A stretch of 64,000 nucleotides of DNA, taken from contig JAFGQI010000015.1 in assembly GCA_016935755.1 (NCBI GenBank), forward strand, positions 62,001 through 126,000, written 5' to 3'. Below are positions 52,245 through 60,693 of this stretch, in pieces. Position 1 is the stretch's first letter, and each line of letters opens with the position of its first letter. Below the pieces are notes generated by a model. The model was not told where the DNA came from and did not search any database. It saw nothing but the letters and a program-made list of their open reading frames with translations. The stretch is from Anaerolineales bacterium (GTDB lineage Bacteria > Chloroflexota > Anaerolineae > Anaerolineales > UBA4823). Both the position numbers and the translations under genes were made by a program.

Positions 52245-52718
52245 TTAGACGATAATTTCTTCCATAGCAGAGGGCAGTTCGTAGCCCAGCTGGCGCAGGC
52301 GTTTCTTTAAGTCAGCCAATGACTTCCGACCAAAGCCATCGATTGCCAGAACAGCCGCTTCTCCGCTGGCCATCTTATCCAGGATCTGACCAACGGTTGC
52401 AAAGCCAGCTTTGATGAGGGCTTCAGTTGGGCGAGTGCCCAACTCCAGCTCTGCAATGGGGCGATCCATCGAGGTGCGGGCTGCATCGCGGGCTTCCTGA
52501 TCATCGATAAACTGCTGGCGCGCCTGGAGCTTCTTGTAGAAGCGATCAACCTGCCCTTCGGTATCGACGATGCGCTGCTCACCCGTGAAGAACGGGTGGC
52601 ATTTTGAGCATACATCGGTGCGGATTGCTTTCTTGGTAGAACCCGTGGTCCAGGTATTTCCGCACGAACAGGTCACCTGTGCATCCGGGTAATATGTGGG
52701 GTGAATGCCTTGTTTCAT
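52245..52718 (-). CDS. rpmE: Ribosomal protein L31 fused to an RNA polymerase alpha-CTD-like (HhH) domain
   Basis: [63 protein letters not shown] (L31), then [62 protein letters not shown] (alpha-CTD-like). Confidence 0.92.
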   Translation of the reverse strand: MKQGIHPTYYPDAQVTCSCGNTWTTGSTKKAIRTDVCSKCHPFFTGEQRIVDTEGQVDRFYKKLQARQQFIDDQEARDAARTSMDRPIAELELGTRPTEALIKAGFATVGQILDKMASGEAAVLAIDGFGRKSLADLKKRLRQLGYELPSAMEEIIV

Positions 52719-52731
52719 AAAAGTTAATTCC

Positions 52732-53007
52732 TTACTGGCTGCTTTCTTTCTCTTCCACCGGTAAAACGCTGATCCGCTTACGGTCGTCGCGGATGTCTTC
52801 GAAGACGACGATGCCATCCAGCATGGCATACAGGGTGTCATCTTTGCCAATACCAACGTTTAAGCCGGGTTTGATATGTGTGCCCCGCTGGCGAACCAGG
52901 ATATTACCGCACAACACGCGTTCCCCGCCATATTTCTTGACGCCGAGGCGTTGACCCTGGCTATCTCGACCATTGCGGACAGAGCCGCCACCTTTTTTGT
53001 GAGCCAT
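52732..53007 (-). CDS. rpmA: 50S ribosomal protein L27
   Basis: [61 protein letters not shown]. Confidence 0.97.
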   Translation of the reverse strand: MAHKKGGGSVRNGRDSQGQRLGVKKYGGERVLCGNILVRQRGTHIKPGLNVGIGKDDTLYAMLDGIVVFEDIRDDRKRISVLPVEEKESSQ

Positions 53008-53024
53008 AGTAACCTTCCTTCTAC

Positions 53025-53342
53025 CTATTCCATCGAAATGGATTCGATCTGCAGGCGGGTATATTTTTGACGATGCCCCGTCTTTGAGCGGATGCGTTTT
53101 TTGGGCTTGTACCGGAAAACGATCAGCTTGGGGCCTTTTACCTGGGAGACCACCGTAGCCTGAACTTTCACACCGGCTACCACAGGTGTGCCAATGTTGA
53201 TATTGTCGCCATCAACTACCATCAACACACGTTCCAGGTCGACCTGCTCACCAATTTCCGCTGGGAAATGGTCCACTTCGATGGTGCCGCCCTCGACGGC
53301 TTTAAATTGCTTGCCGCCATCTTCTACAATTGCATATTTCAT
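53025..53342 (-). CDS. rplU: 50S ribosomal protein L21
   Basis: [24 protein letters not shown]...[39 protein letters not shown]. Confidence 0.97.
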   Translation of the reverse strand: MKYAIVEDGGKQFKAVEGGTIEVDHFPAEIGEQVDLERVLMVVDGDNINIGTPVVAGVKVQATVVSQVKGPKLIVFRYKPKKRIRSKTGHRQKYTRLQIESISME

Positions 53343-53487
53343 AAGCTCCTCCAAGCTTCACTTCACCACATTCACTGCCCTGCGGGTCCGGCTCAGGCTT
53401 CCAGGCCGTCCAGGCTGCTGTGCGGGGAAGTTGGGGATTATACAAGATTTTGCCCCAGCAATGTTCTGCCGGGACAATGCGGGCTGT

Positions 53488-53516
53488 ATTATACCGGGGT
53501 TGATCTTGTCTGTCAA
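53488..53516 (-). promoter_or_regulatory. Consensus sigma70-type promoter of rplU-rpmA-rpmE
   Basis: Minus strand TTGACA-N17-TATAAT, exact consensus; leaves a ~140-nt 5' leader. Confidence 0.85.
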
Positions 53517-53540
53517 TGAAAAAGTTTCGGGAAAAATAAA

Positions 53541-53564
53541 AAAGGCGGTCCGCAGACCGCCTTT
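53541..53564 (-). terminator. Terminator of the S8 protease gene
   Basis: AAAGGCGGTC-TGCG-GACCGCCTTT followed by TTTATTTTT on the minus strand. Confidence 0.85.
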
Positions 53565-53583
53565 AGCGTTGATGTAATGGTGG

Positions 53584-55611
53584 TTAATCTTCAGTTGACA
53601 GCTCGGTGTCTGCCCAGAAACCGCCGTCCGACCAGAAGCGACCGTCGGTCCAGAAGCCGCCGTCCGACCAGAAGCGACCGTCGGTCCAGAAGCCGCCATC
53701 CGACCAGAAGCGACCATCCGACCAGAAGCCGCCATCCGACCAGAAGCGACCATCCGACCAGAAACCGCCATCCGACCAGAAACGGCCTTCAGTCCAGAAA
53801 ACGTCATCCGACCAGAAGCGACCGTCAGCAAAGAAGCCGCCTGCATCGGCCCAGAAGCCGCCATCAGACCAAAAGCGACCATCGGTCCACAGACCGCTGT
53901 CTGACCAGAAGCGACCATCGGCCCAGAAGCCGCCATTGTTCCAGAAACCGCCCTCGCCCCAGAAGCTACCATTTGACCAGAAGCCGCTGTCCGCCCAGAA
54001 ACCGCCGTCCGACCAGAAGCGACCATCCGTCCAGAATTCGCTCTGGGTCCAGTCGCCGCCATCGCCCCAGAAGCCGCCATCCGACCAGAAGCGACCGTCA
54101 ATCCAGGCGCCACCTTCAAGTGGGGAGGTGACTCCATCCCAGACACCCGAACCGGCTGCCCAGCGACCGTCATCGCCGTACAAGCGGTAGATACCCTGGT
54201 CGTCGCGGAAACCGAAGCCCATGTAATGCACCTGGTTAGCCAGGTCTGCGGCGATATCCATATCGGAATTGGCAGAATCGTCCACAATCTGTGAGAAAAC
54301 AGCCAGAGGAGCGAAGACGCGCCCGGCGCCTTGTTGGTATACGCTGTAGATGGGCTGTCCGGTTTTTTCATTGAACTGCGGGATCGCGGTTGCCCTCAGC
54401 CGAGATTTGACCTGCGAAGGCGTCAGGGAGGGGTCATAGGATAGCATCAGGGCGGAAATTCCACTGACGACCGCGGCTGCCTGCGATGTGCCTGACATGC
54501 TGGAGTAATATGCGCTGAGTTTCTTGGGCGGCAGTAATTTGGCCAGTACAGCGTTGGGGTCCATGAGCGATAACATGTGCGCGCCAGGGGCTACCAGGTC
54601 AGGTTTAATAAAGCCATCATGGGTTGGTCCAGCCGATGAGAAGCTCGGGATGTAGTCGTCGCTCCAATCTGCAGGCGTATAGGCGTCAGTGAAAGCGCCT
54701 ACCGTGATGATGTAAGGATTGTTGCCGGGGACACCGACTGAGAGGGCATCCGGTCCAGTGTTGCCTGCTGCTGCGACCACCACGATGCCTGATTGCCAGG
54801 CGGCCATCAAAGCCAGGTTGACTGGATCTGCCCAGTAGGGTGTATGCACCGGGGCAGACATAGAGAAGTTCATTACGCGGGTATTGTAGCGCTGCTTAGT
54901 TTTTACAATCCACTGGATGCCCTGAATGACCTTCTCGTAGGTCGCAAAACCCTCTGCATTGGATACGCGAGCCACAACCAGGTCCACGTCAGGGGCGATA
55001 CCGTTATAGCTGCCGTCCAGGCCTACTTCGCTGTTGGCAATCACACCAGCCGTATGAGTGCCATGTCCATTCGGATCAACTTTATTATTGCTCCCATCAA
55101 TAAAATCCGCCCAGCCAATGACGCGGTTGCCTTTGCCGTTTGTGCCTTTTACCAGGCCAGGGTGTTTGATGATGCCGGTATCGATCATGGCGACAGCAAT
55201 ATCATTGCCAGTGAATCCTGCGGCCCAAACCGCATTGGCCCCGACGACCTCCGGATAATCGGTATCTGGCGCGGGATTGCCCTTGGGTTTGTAATCCAGG
55301 CTGTTGGTTTGCATCTCATGGTTAGGGGTCACAGAGATAATGCCCGCTGCCTTGGATAGGTTTTCCACGGCAGATGGGGGCAGGATGGCGCCAACAGCGT
55401 TAATAATGTCTAATTCCGATGTGATCGCGCCGCCATAGGCTCGCACCAGCTCAATTGCCTTACCAGTCGTTTCGCCCATGACGATGTAAGAGTCTCCCAT
55501 CGCGAGCGAAGCCGTCACCATGCTGGATGGAGTAACAAGCATGGTGATGGTGACTAGAAAGACAGTCATCCAGCAAAGGATCCGTTTATATCTAGTGGAG
55601 CAAGTGGTCAT
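53584..55611 (-). CDS. Secreted subtilisin-like (S8) serine protease with C-terminal Trp-rich hexapeptide tandem repeats
   Basis: Signal peptide-like N-terminus (MTTCSTRYKRILCWMTVFLVTITMLVTPSSMVTA); catalytic motifs VAMIDTGI (Asp), NGHGTHTAGVI (His), MSGTSQAAAVVSG (Ser); ~27 x [ST]DG[GR]FW tail; GGAGG upstream of ATG. Confidence 0.93.
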   Translation of the reverse strand: MTTCSTRYKRILCWMTVFLVTITMLVTPSSMVTASLAMGDSYIVMGETTGKAIELVRAYGGAITSELDIINAVGAILPPSAVENLSKAAGIISVTPNHEMQTNSLDYKPKGNPAPDTDYPEVVGANAVWAAGFTGNDIAVAMIDTGIIKHPGLVKGTNGKGNRVIGWADFIDGSNNKVDPNGHGTHTAGVIANSEVGLDGSYNGIAPDVDLVVARVSNAEGFATYEKVIQGIQWIVKTKQRYNTRVMNFSMSAPVHTPYWADPVNLALMAAWQSGIVVVAAAGNTGPDALSVGVPGNNPYIITVGAFTDAYTPADWSDDYIPSFSSAGPTHDGFIKPDLVAPGAHMLSLMDPNAVLAKLLPPKKLSAYYSSMSGTSQAAAVVSGISALMLSYDPSLTPSQVKSRLRATAIPQFNEKTGQPIYSVYQQGAGRVFAPLAVFSQIVDDSANSDMDIAADLANQVHYMGFGFRDDQGIYRLYGDDGRWAAGSGVWDGVTSPLEGGAWIDGRFWSDGGFWGDGGDWTQSEFWTDGRFWSDGGFWADSGFWSNGSFWGEGGFWNNGGFWADGRFWSDSGLWTDGRFWSDGGFWADAGGFFADGRFWSDDVFWTEGRFWSDGGFWSDGRFWSDGGFWSDGRFWSDGGFWTDGRFWSDGGFWTDGRFWSDGGFWADTELSTED
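53614..54102 (-). repeat. Coding tandem repeat, 18-bp unit (36-bp higher-order unit), encoding (SDGGFW[ST]DGRFW)n
   Basis: ~27 hexapeptide units read from the translation; one 7-aa irregular unit (ADAGGFF). Confidence 0.95.
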
Positions 55612-55687
55612 CGTAAGGCCTCCAAAAACGATCAGGAAAAGAACCAGATTGATCAAATAAAGATGCAAGATAATGACCAAAATCAAA

Positions 55688-55710
55688 ACGAGCCTGGAAT
55701 CCAGGCTCGT
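55688..55710 (-). terminator. Intrinsic terminator / attenuator downstream of the c-di-GMP riboswitch
   Basis: Minus strand ACGAGCCTGG-ATT-CCAGGCTCGT followed by TTTGATTTT. Confidence 0.8.
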
Positions 55711-55732
55711 GGAGTCGACAATTTTAACACTG

Positions 55733-55820
55733 TCCACCTCGGCAGCCTGGCAGTCATAACCTGAATAGGTCGTAGACCCATAGCTTTGCGCCACCGGCTT
55801 TCGCCGGGTTTGCCTTTTCG
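55733..55820 (-). ncRNA. Cyclic-di-GMP-I (GEMM-I) riboswitch
   Basis: Minus strand AAAAGGCAAACCCGGCGAAAGCCGGTGGCGCAAAGCTATGGGTCTACGACCTATTCAGGTTATGACTGCCAGGCTGCC; conserved GGCAAACC, GAAA tetraloop, GGNGGCGCAAAGC and GGGNCUA blocks of the GEMM-I family. Confidence 0.92.
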
Positions 55821-55829
55821 TTTGAAATA

Positions 55830-55858
55830 ATTCTAGCATAAATAGAGTGTAAAGTCAA
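55830..55858 (-). promoter_or_regulatory. Sigma70-type promoter of the riboswitch-S8 protease unit
   Basis: Minus strand TTGACT-N17-TAGAAT; predicted start ~7 nt downstream, at the aptamer 5' end. Confidence 0.8.
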
Positions 55859-56074
55859 CGGAAACATTATTTTCTAATCTTTACGCAATTATTATTGTCA
55901 GGAGGTAACAACTTCTTTTATTTTACTTGCATAAAGATGATCTGTTGGGCATCATCGATCACAAAACGGGTCGAGTTGGGGCCAATTTCGCCTAAATGAG
56001 CAGTATGATTGTGGTAAACTATACGGTTGGTGTTTCCGCTCAAGGAATCGTATATACATTTTAGGAGAATTACA

Positions 56075-58846
56075 ATGACAGTAAAGAAATGGGTTTTTCT
56101 ATTTACCGAAGTCGCTGAGGCGGAACGCTCCGTCGGCGGCAAGTGGGATCATGTGCGCGCGCTTCTGGGGGGTAAGGGAGCAGGCCTGGCGGATATGACC
56201 CGCGCAGGCGTCCCGGTTCCTCCGGGTTTTACGGTAACAACCGAAGCCTGTAATGCTTACCTGGCAGGCGGGGAGCAGTTCCCAACGGGAATGTGGGATC
56301 AAGAACTGGCTGCTCTGAAGAACGTGGAAGAGCAGACTGGTAAGAAATTTGGCGATCCTGTTAATCCGTTGCTGGTTTCCTGCCGCTCGGGTGCCAAGTT
56401 TTCCATGCCGGGTATGATGGACACGGTGTTGAATATCGGCCTGACAGATAGCACGGCTCAGGGCATGATCAAGAAAACGGGCGATGCCCGTTTTGTCTAC
56501 GACTCCTATCGTCGCCTGGTGGAAATGTTCGGCTCCGTTGTGCTAGGCATACCCGATGAGGCCTTTGAAGAACCGCTGGCAGAGTACAAGGCGCATAAGG
56601 GCTACAAGCTGGATACTGAAATGACGGCTGATGATTGGAAAGCCATCACCGAGACCTTCAAAGCCGTGGTGCGTAAACATGTGGGCTTTGATTTTCCCCA
56701 GGACCCCTACGATCAGCTGCGCCTGGCAACCGAGGCGGTTTTCAAATCCTGGAATGGCAAGCGCGCTGTCGATTACCGCAACGCAGCCGGTATTGCCCAT
56801 GACCTGGGTACGGCGGTCAATATCGTTACGATGGTCTTTGGCAATATGGGCGATGACTCGGGGACCGGCGTAGCCTTCACGCGCGATCCATCGACTGGTG
56901 AGCACAAGATGTATGGCGATTACCTGCTCAACGCCCAGGGCGAAGATGTGGTAGCGGGCATTCGCAATACCGAGAAAATTGAGACGCTTGGACAGCGGCT
57001 GCCCGAGGCTTATCAGGAATTCCTGGATATATGCGCCCGCCTGGAAAGCCATTATCGCGATATGCAGGATGTGGAATTCACTATCGAAAATCGTAAACTT
57101 TGGATGCTGCAAACGCGCTCTGGAAAGCGTACGGCTCGCGCGGCAGTTAAATTAGCAGTGGACATGGCCAATGAAGGCCTGATTACCCGCGAAGAAGCGG
57201 TGCTGCGGGTAACCCCAGAGCAGGTTGATACTATGCTGCACCCTCAGTTTGATGATAAGGCCAAGGCAGACGCAAAGGCCAAGGGCCGAATCTTTGCGAA
57301 GGGTGTCAATGCTTCTCCGGGTGCGGCAGTTGGGCGTATCTACTTTGATGCCAATACAGCCGAGAAGAAAGCCAAAGAAGAACGCCAGGCAGTGATTATG
57401 GTGCGGCCCTTCACCAAGCCGGATGATGTGCATGGGATGCTGGCTGCCAAGGGTATTCTCACCAGCGAAGGCGGCGCGACCTCGCATGCCGCAGTGGTAG
57501 CCCGCCAGTTCGGTGTACCCTGCGTAGTTGGCGCGTCAGAAATTCGCATCGACCTGGAACGGCGCCAGATGGAAGCCAACGGCGTGGTTGTAAAAGAGGG
57601 CGAATGGATTTCAGTTGATGGTACCACTGGTCAGGTTTTCCTGGATCAAATTCCCACCACTGCTCCCAAGCTGGAAGAACAGACGGATCTGCTGACTCTC
57701 CTGAAGTGGGCAGATGAAATTTGCGCTACCCCTGGCATTCGTCAGGCGCCTGAAGGTTGGCCAAGCCGCGGTTTGCAGGTCTGGGCCAATGCCGATTATC
57801 CTGCTGATGCTCGCCGGGCGCGCTCCTATGGCGCGGTCGGGATTGGCCTGTGCCGGACAGAGCATATGTTCTTCGAACAGGAGCGATTGCCGATTGTCCA
57901 GCGGATGATCCTGGCAGAAACATCTGCCGGGCGCACCGAAGCCTTGAATGAACTGCTGCCTTACCAGCGGGCGGACTTCGAGGGCTTGTTTGAGGCGATG
58001 GATGGCTGCCCGGTCATCATCCGCCTGATCGACCCTCCGCTGCATGAGTTTATGCCTGACGAAGAGAAGCTTTTTGAAGAAGTGATCACCATGCGCGTCA
58101 AGGGCGAGACCGCTGGTCTGGCTCAGAAAGAAGAACTGCTGGCTGCCATCCGCTCGATGCATGAAAGCAACCCGATGATGGGCCTGCGTGGTGTGCGCTT
58201 GAGCATCTATATGCCTGAAATCGTCGAGATGCAGGTGCGAGCGATTTTTGAAGCTGCTTGCAACCAGGCCAAGAAGGGTGTGGTGGTAAAACCTGAGGTA
58301 ATGATCCCACTCACGGGTACAGTGAAAGAACTGGAGTGGATCCAGCCGCGACTGGTGCGGATTGCTAAACAGGTCATGGATGAGACAGGGGTTTCCTTCG
58401 AGTATAAGTTTGGCACGATGATCGAGATTCCACGCGCGGCTGTCACTGCTACTGAGATTGCCGAGGCAGCCGAGTTTTTCTCCTTCGGCACCAATGACCT
58501 GACTCAGATGACCTTCGGCTACAGCCGGGATGACGCTGAGCGCAACTTCCTGGTGACTTATGTCGCCGAGGGCATCCTGCCCGTAAATCCCTTCCAGACC
58601 ATCGACCGTGACGGCGTGGGACGGCTGATGCAGATAGCTGTGACGGACGGGCGTAAGAGCCGCATCAACCTGGAAGTCGGCATCTGCGGTGAACACGGCG
58701 GCGATCCGAATTCGATTGAGTTTTGCCACCTGGTCGGAAATAACTATGTTTCCTGCTCACCGTTCCGCGTCCCCATTGCCCGCCTGGCGGCGGCGCATTC
58801 AGCCTTGAAGTTCAAAGTCGGGGCGGATGTGGTTGAGGATAAGTAG
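56075..58846 (+). CDS. ppdK: Pyruvate, phosphate dikinase
   Basis: WVFLFTEVAEAERS...LGGKGAGLADMTRAGVPVPPGFTVTTEAC, GGATSHAAVVARQFGVPCVVG, FGTNDLTQMTFGYSRDDAE. Confidence 0.96.
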   Translation: MTVKKWVFLFTEVAEAERSVGGKWDHVRALLGGKGAGLADMTRAGVPVPPGFTVTTEACNAYLAGGEQFPTGMWDQELAALKNVEEQTGKKFGDPVNPLLVSCRSGAKFSMPGMMDTVLNIGLTDSTAQGMIKKTGDARFVYDSYRRLVEMFGSVVLGIPDEAFEEPLAEYKAHKGYKLDTEMTADDWKAITETFKAVVRKHVGFDFPQDPYDQLRLATEAVFKSWNGKRAVDYRNAAGIAHDLGTAVNIVTMVFGNMGDDSGTGVAFTRDPSTGEHKMYGDYLLNAQGEDVVAGIRNTEKIETLGQRLPEAYQEFLDICARLESHYRDMQDVEFTIENRKLWMLQTRSGKRTARAAVKLAVDMANEGLITREEAVLRVTPEQVDTMLHPQFDDKAKADAKAKGRIFAKGVNASPGAAVGRIYFDANTAEKKAKEERQAVIMVRPFTKPDDVHGMLAAKGILTSEGGATSHAAVVARQFGVPCVVGASEIRIDLERRQMEANGVVVKEGEWISVDGTTGQVFLDQIPTTAPKLEEQTDLLTLLKWADEICATPGIRQAPEGWPSRGLQVWANADYPADARRARSYGAVGIGLCRTEHMFFEQERLPIVQRMILAETSAGRTEALNELLPYQRADFEGLFEAMDGCPVIIRLIDPPLHEFMPDEEKLFEEVITMRVKGETAGLAQKEELLAAIRSMHESNPMMGLRGVRLSIYMPEIVEMQVRAIFEAACNQAKKGVVVKPEVMIPLTGTVKELEWIQPRLVRIAKQVMDETGVSFEYKFGTMIEIPRAAVTATEIAEAAEFFSFGTNDLTQMTFGYSRDDAERNFLVTYVAEGILPVNPFQTIDRDGVGRLMQIAVTDGRKSRINLEVGICGEHGGDPNSIEFCHLVGNNYVSCSPFRVPIARLAAAHSALKFKVGADVVEDK

Positions 58847-58881
58847 TCCGTAACACAGGCAAGGGTTAATCAGATTGAAAC

Positions 58882-58911
58882 AAAGATGCGCTCCACACGG
58901 AGCGCATCTTT
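58882..58911. terminator. Bidirectional terminator between ppdK and the ABC permease gene
   Basis: aaagatgcgctcc-acac-ggagcgcatcttt. Confidence 0.85.
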
Positions 58912-60693
58912 TTATTCAGCTAATTTCGGCACCCGGTTGCGCACCAGCCAGAGGGGAAGGATAGCGCAGAGCAAGCTGAATGCCCCCCCGATCACCAACC
59001 CCAGCGCCTGCCCCAGAGTTCCGGAAAGGCCCAGTGCTACGAATAAGATGCCTGGCCCGAAGAACAATCCCAGACTGAGCGGCAGGTAGAGCATCACTGC
59101 GATGGCGCTCAGGCAGCCTGTGCTGCCTCGCTGCATTTGTTGAGGGTTCTCCCAGGCCATGTTGGCGCCGGCAATGCCGAAAGCAAGGTTGAGCCCGGCA
59201 TTGCCAGCAATATTTAACGCTACGACGGGCAGTGAAAACAAGAGCACCCCCAGACTGGCCCTTTGCAGCAGCGATATGACGATCAAGAACAGCCAACCCA
59301 GGCAAAGAACGGGTAGATAAGCTACGAGGAACTTCGCCGCGATCAATCTTCCTGTGCTTATTGGGGCTGATTTCAACAGCCAATAATGTTTTCCTTCTTG
59401 CGAAAAACCCATCCCTGCCAGACGCCCGAGCAGCACCCAGCCAACAAACAAGGAGATACCCACATTGCCATATACCAGCAGGTTTTTCATGGCTTCCATT
59501 ACCCAGGCAGGCGCCTCGCCTTGCCCAGGAGGCGGCTCGCTCCCGCTGCGTAGAAACATGAAAGCATAGATGATGCCTAGAATCAGCGGCGTGACCAGTT
59601 GAGACATGTTCCGCAGGTCGCGGCGCAGCACCAGGGAATCTTTCCAGATGATCGCCCGTACATCCGAAGGAATCAGGCGTTGGATGGGCGCGATGAGCAT
59701 AGCCACGGGAGCCAGCCCGGTCGGAACCGACCGTGGTTGGACGGTGTGGGTTGGGCGAGGGGCTTTCTTCTTGCGTTTTATACCCTGCATGCTGGCCCAG
59801 CCCGAATAATACAGTTTTTCTGCGGTGGTTAGAGCCCCATAGAAGGCGATGGAGGCCAATCCCAGGGTCAAGCCAAGATAGAGCAGGGCGGTCAGCCATC
59901 GCTCGGAGCCCAGATCCATCAGGCCGCGACCAGCCCAGGTCAAAGGCGACCAGGGTTGGTTAAACCTGGATAGGAGCTGAAGAGCCTGGGTGGCTTGATC
60001 CTCGCTTACATTTGAGTATTGGGCTAATTGCCCAGATTGTGAGCAGATAAACGATAATACAGCTCCAACAAAACCCAACACTTCGGCGATCCGGCGGGCG
60101 GGGAAAATCCGCACCACCAGCATCACCAGCAAACTGGATACACCCGCGGCCGCCAGGGCCAGCGCGACCAGCACTAAAATCACCAGAGGGTAATATAGAA
60201 AGTTATAGGAGCGGGCAATGCCCAGCCCGAAGAGCACTGGCAGCGAGAACAAGCTGATCAGGCTGAAGTTCGGTAGGATCGCTTGAAGCATTTTGGAGAT
60301 AAATACCGCCCGGATGGGGATTGGGGCGCTGAGCAAGAAATCCATATCTCCTGCCAGGTACAGCGCCTGGAGCAGTACGCCAAAACTGGTGATCAAGATG
60401 CCTAAGAAGGCTCCCCCGACGATCATGATGGGTACACTGTCGATCAACGAGGCCAATTCTGGGATATATTCCGCCATCCTGGGATCCTGCAAAAAGCGCA
60501 GCAGGGCCCAGCTGATAAATACAATGAAGCCCAGGAAAGCCAGCAGCAGAATCCCGAGCACGATCATACCGAATTTTTTGCGGGTCTTGGCGCGGCGAAA
60601 TGAGCTGATCTGGATGATTAGCCGTAAGCGCAGCAGCTTCCAGACCATGCTCCACAGGCCCGGCGTTGGTCGCGCCCCTGCGTCAGCGTTCAT
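58912..60693 (-). CDS. ABC-2-type exporter permease (putative ABC exporter family)
   Basis: 593 aa, many TM segments, adjacent to an ABC ATPase with 4-nt overlap. Confidence 0.85.
   Translation of the reverse strand: MNADAGARPTPGLWSMVWKLLRLRLIIQISSFRRAKTRKKFGMIVLGILLLAFLGFIVFISWALLRFLQDPRMAEYIPELASLIDSVPIMIVGGAFLGILITSFGVLLQALYLAGDMDFLLSAPIPIRAVFISKMLQAILPNFSLISLFSLPVLFGLGIARSYNFLYYPLVILVLVALALAAAGVSSLLVMLVVRIFPARRIAEVLGFVGAVLSFICSQSGQLAQYSNVSEDQATQALQLLSRFNQPWSPLTWAGRGLMDLGSERWLTALLYLGLTLGLASIAFYGALTTAEKLYYSGWASMQGIKRKKKAPRPTHTVQPRSVPTGLAPVAMLIAPIQRLIPSDVRAIIWKDSLVLRRDLRNMSQLVTPLILGIIYAFMFLRSGSEPPPGQGEAPAWVMEAMKNLLVYGNVGISLFVGWVLLGRLAGMGFSQEGKHYWLLKSAPISTGRLIAAKFLVAYLPVLCLGWLFLIVISLLQRASLGVLLFSLPVVALNIAGNAGLNLAFGIAGANMAWENPQQMQRGSTGCLSAIAVMLYLPLSLGLFFGPGILFVALGLSGTLGQALGLVIGGAFSLLCAILPLWLVRNRVPKLAE

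Noticed and set aside
52719-52856. N-terminal extension of the L31 ORF ([19 protein letters not shown]...)
   Set aside because: Overlaps rpmA and precedes the canonical L31 start MKQGIHP; true start placed at 52718.
53614-54102. Possible CRISPR-like array
   Set aside because: Units are contiguous 18/36-bp coding repeats with no unique spacers and stay in frame with the protease.
53577-54190. Plus-strand ORFs 53577..54131 (RPTRSDRRSRSR...) and 53606..54190 (QKPPSDQKRPS...)
   Set aside because: Antisense readings of the same tandem repeat; no independent start signals or domain evidence.
53358-54371. 337-aa minus-strand ORF with Ser/Gly/Arg/Thr-rich repeats
   Set aside because: Out-of-frame reading of the 18-bp FW repeat, overlapping the well-supported S8 protease; period divisible by 3 keeps all frames open.
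57611-58729. 372-aa minus-strand ORF
   Set aside because: Antisense to ppdK, which has strong conserved motifs; the antisense translation has no recognisable family.
58916-59899. 327-aa minus-strand ORF
   Set aside because: Alternate frame inside the ABC permease gene 58912..60693; composition is not protein-like.
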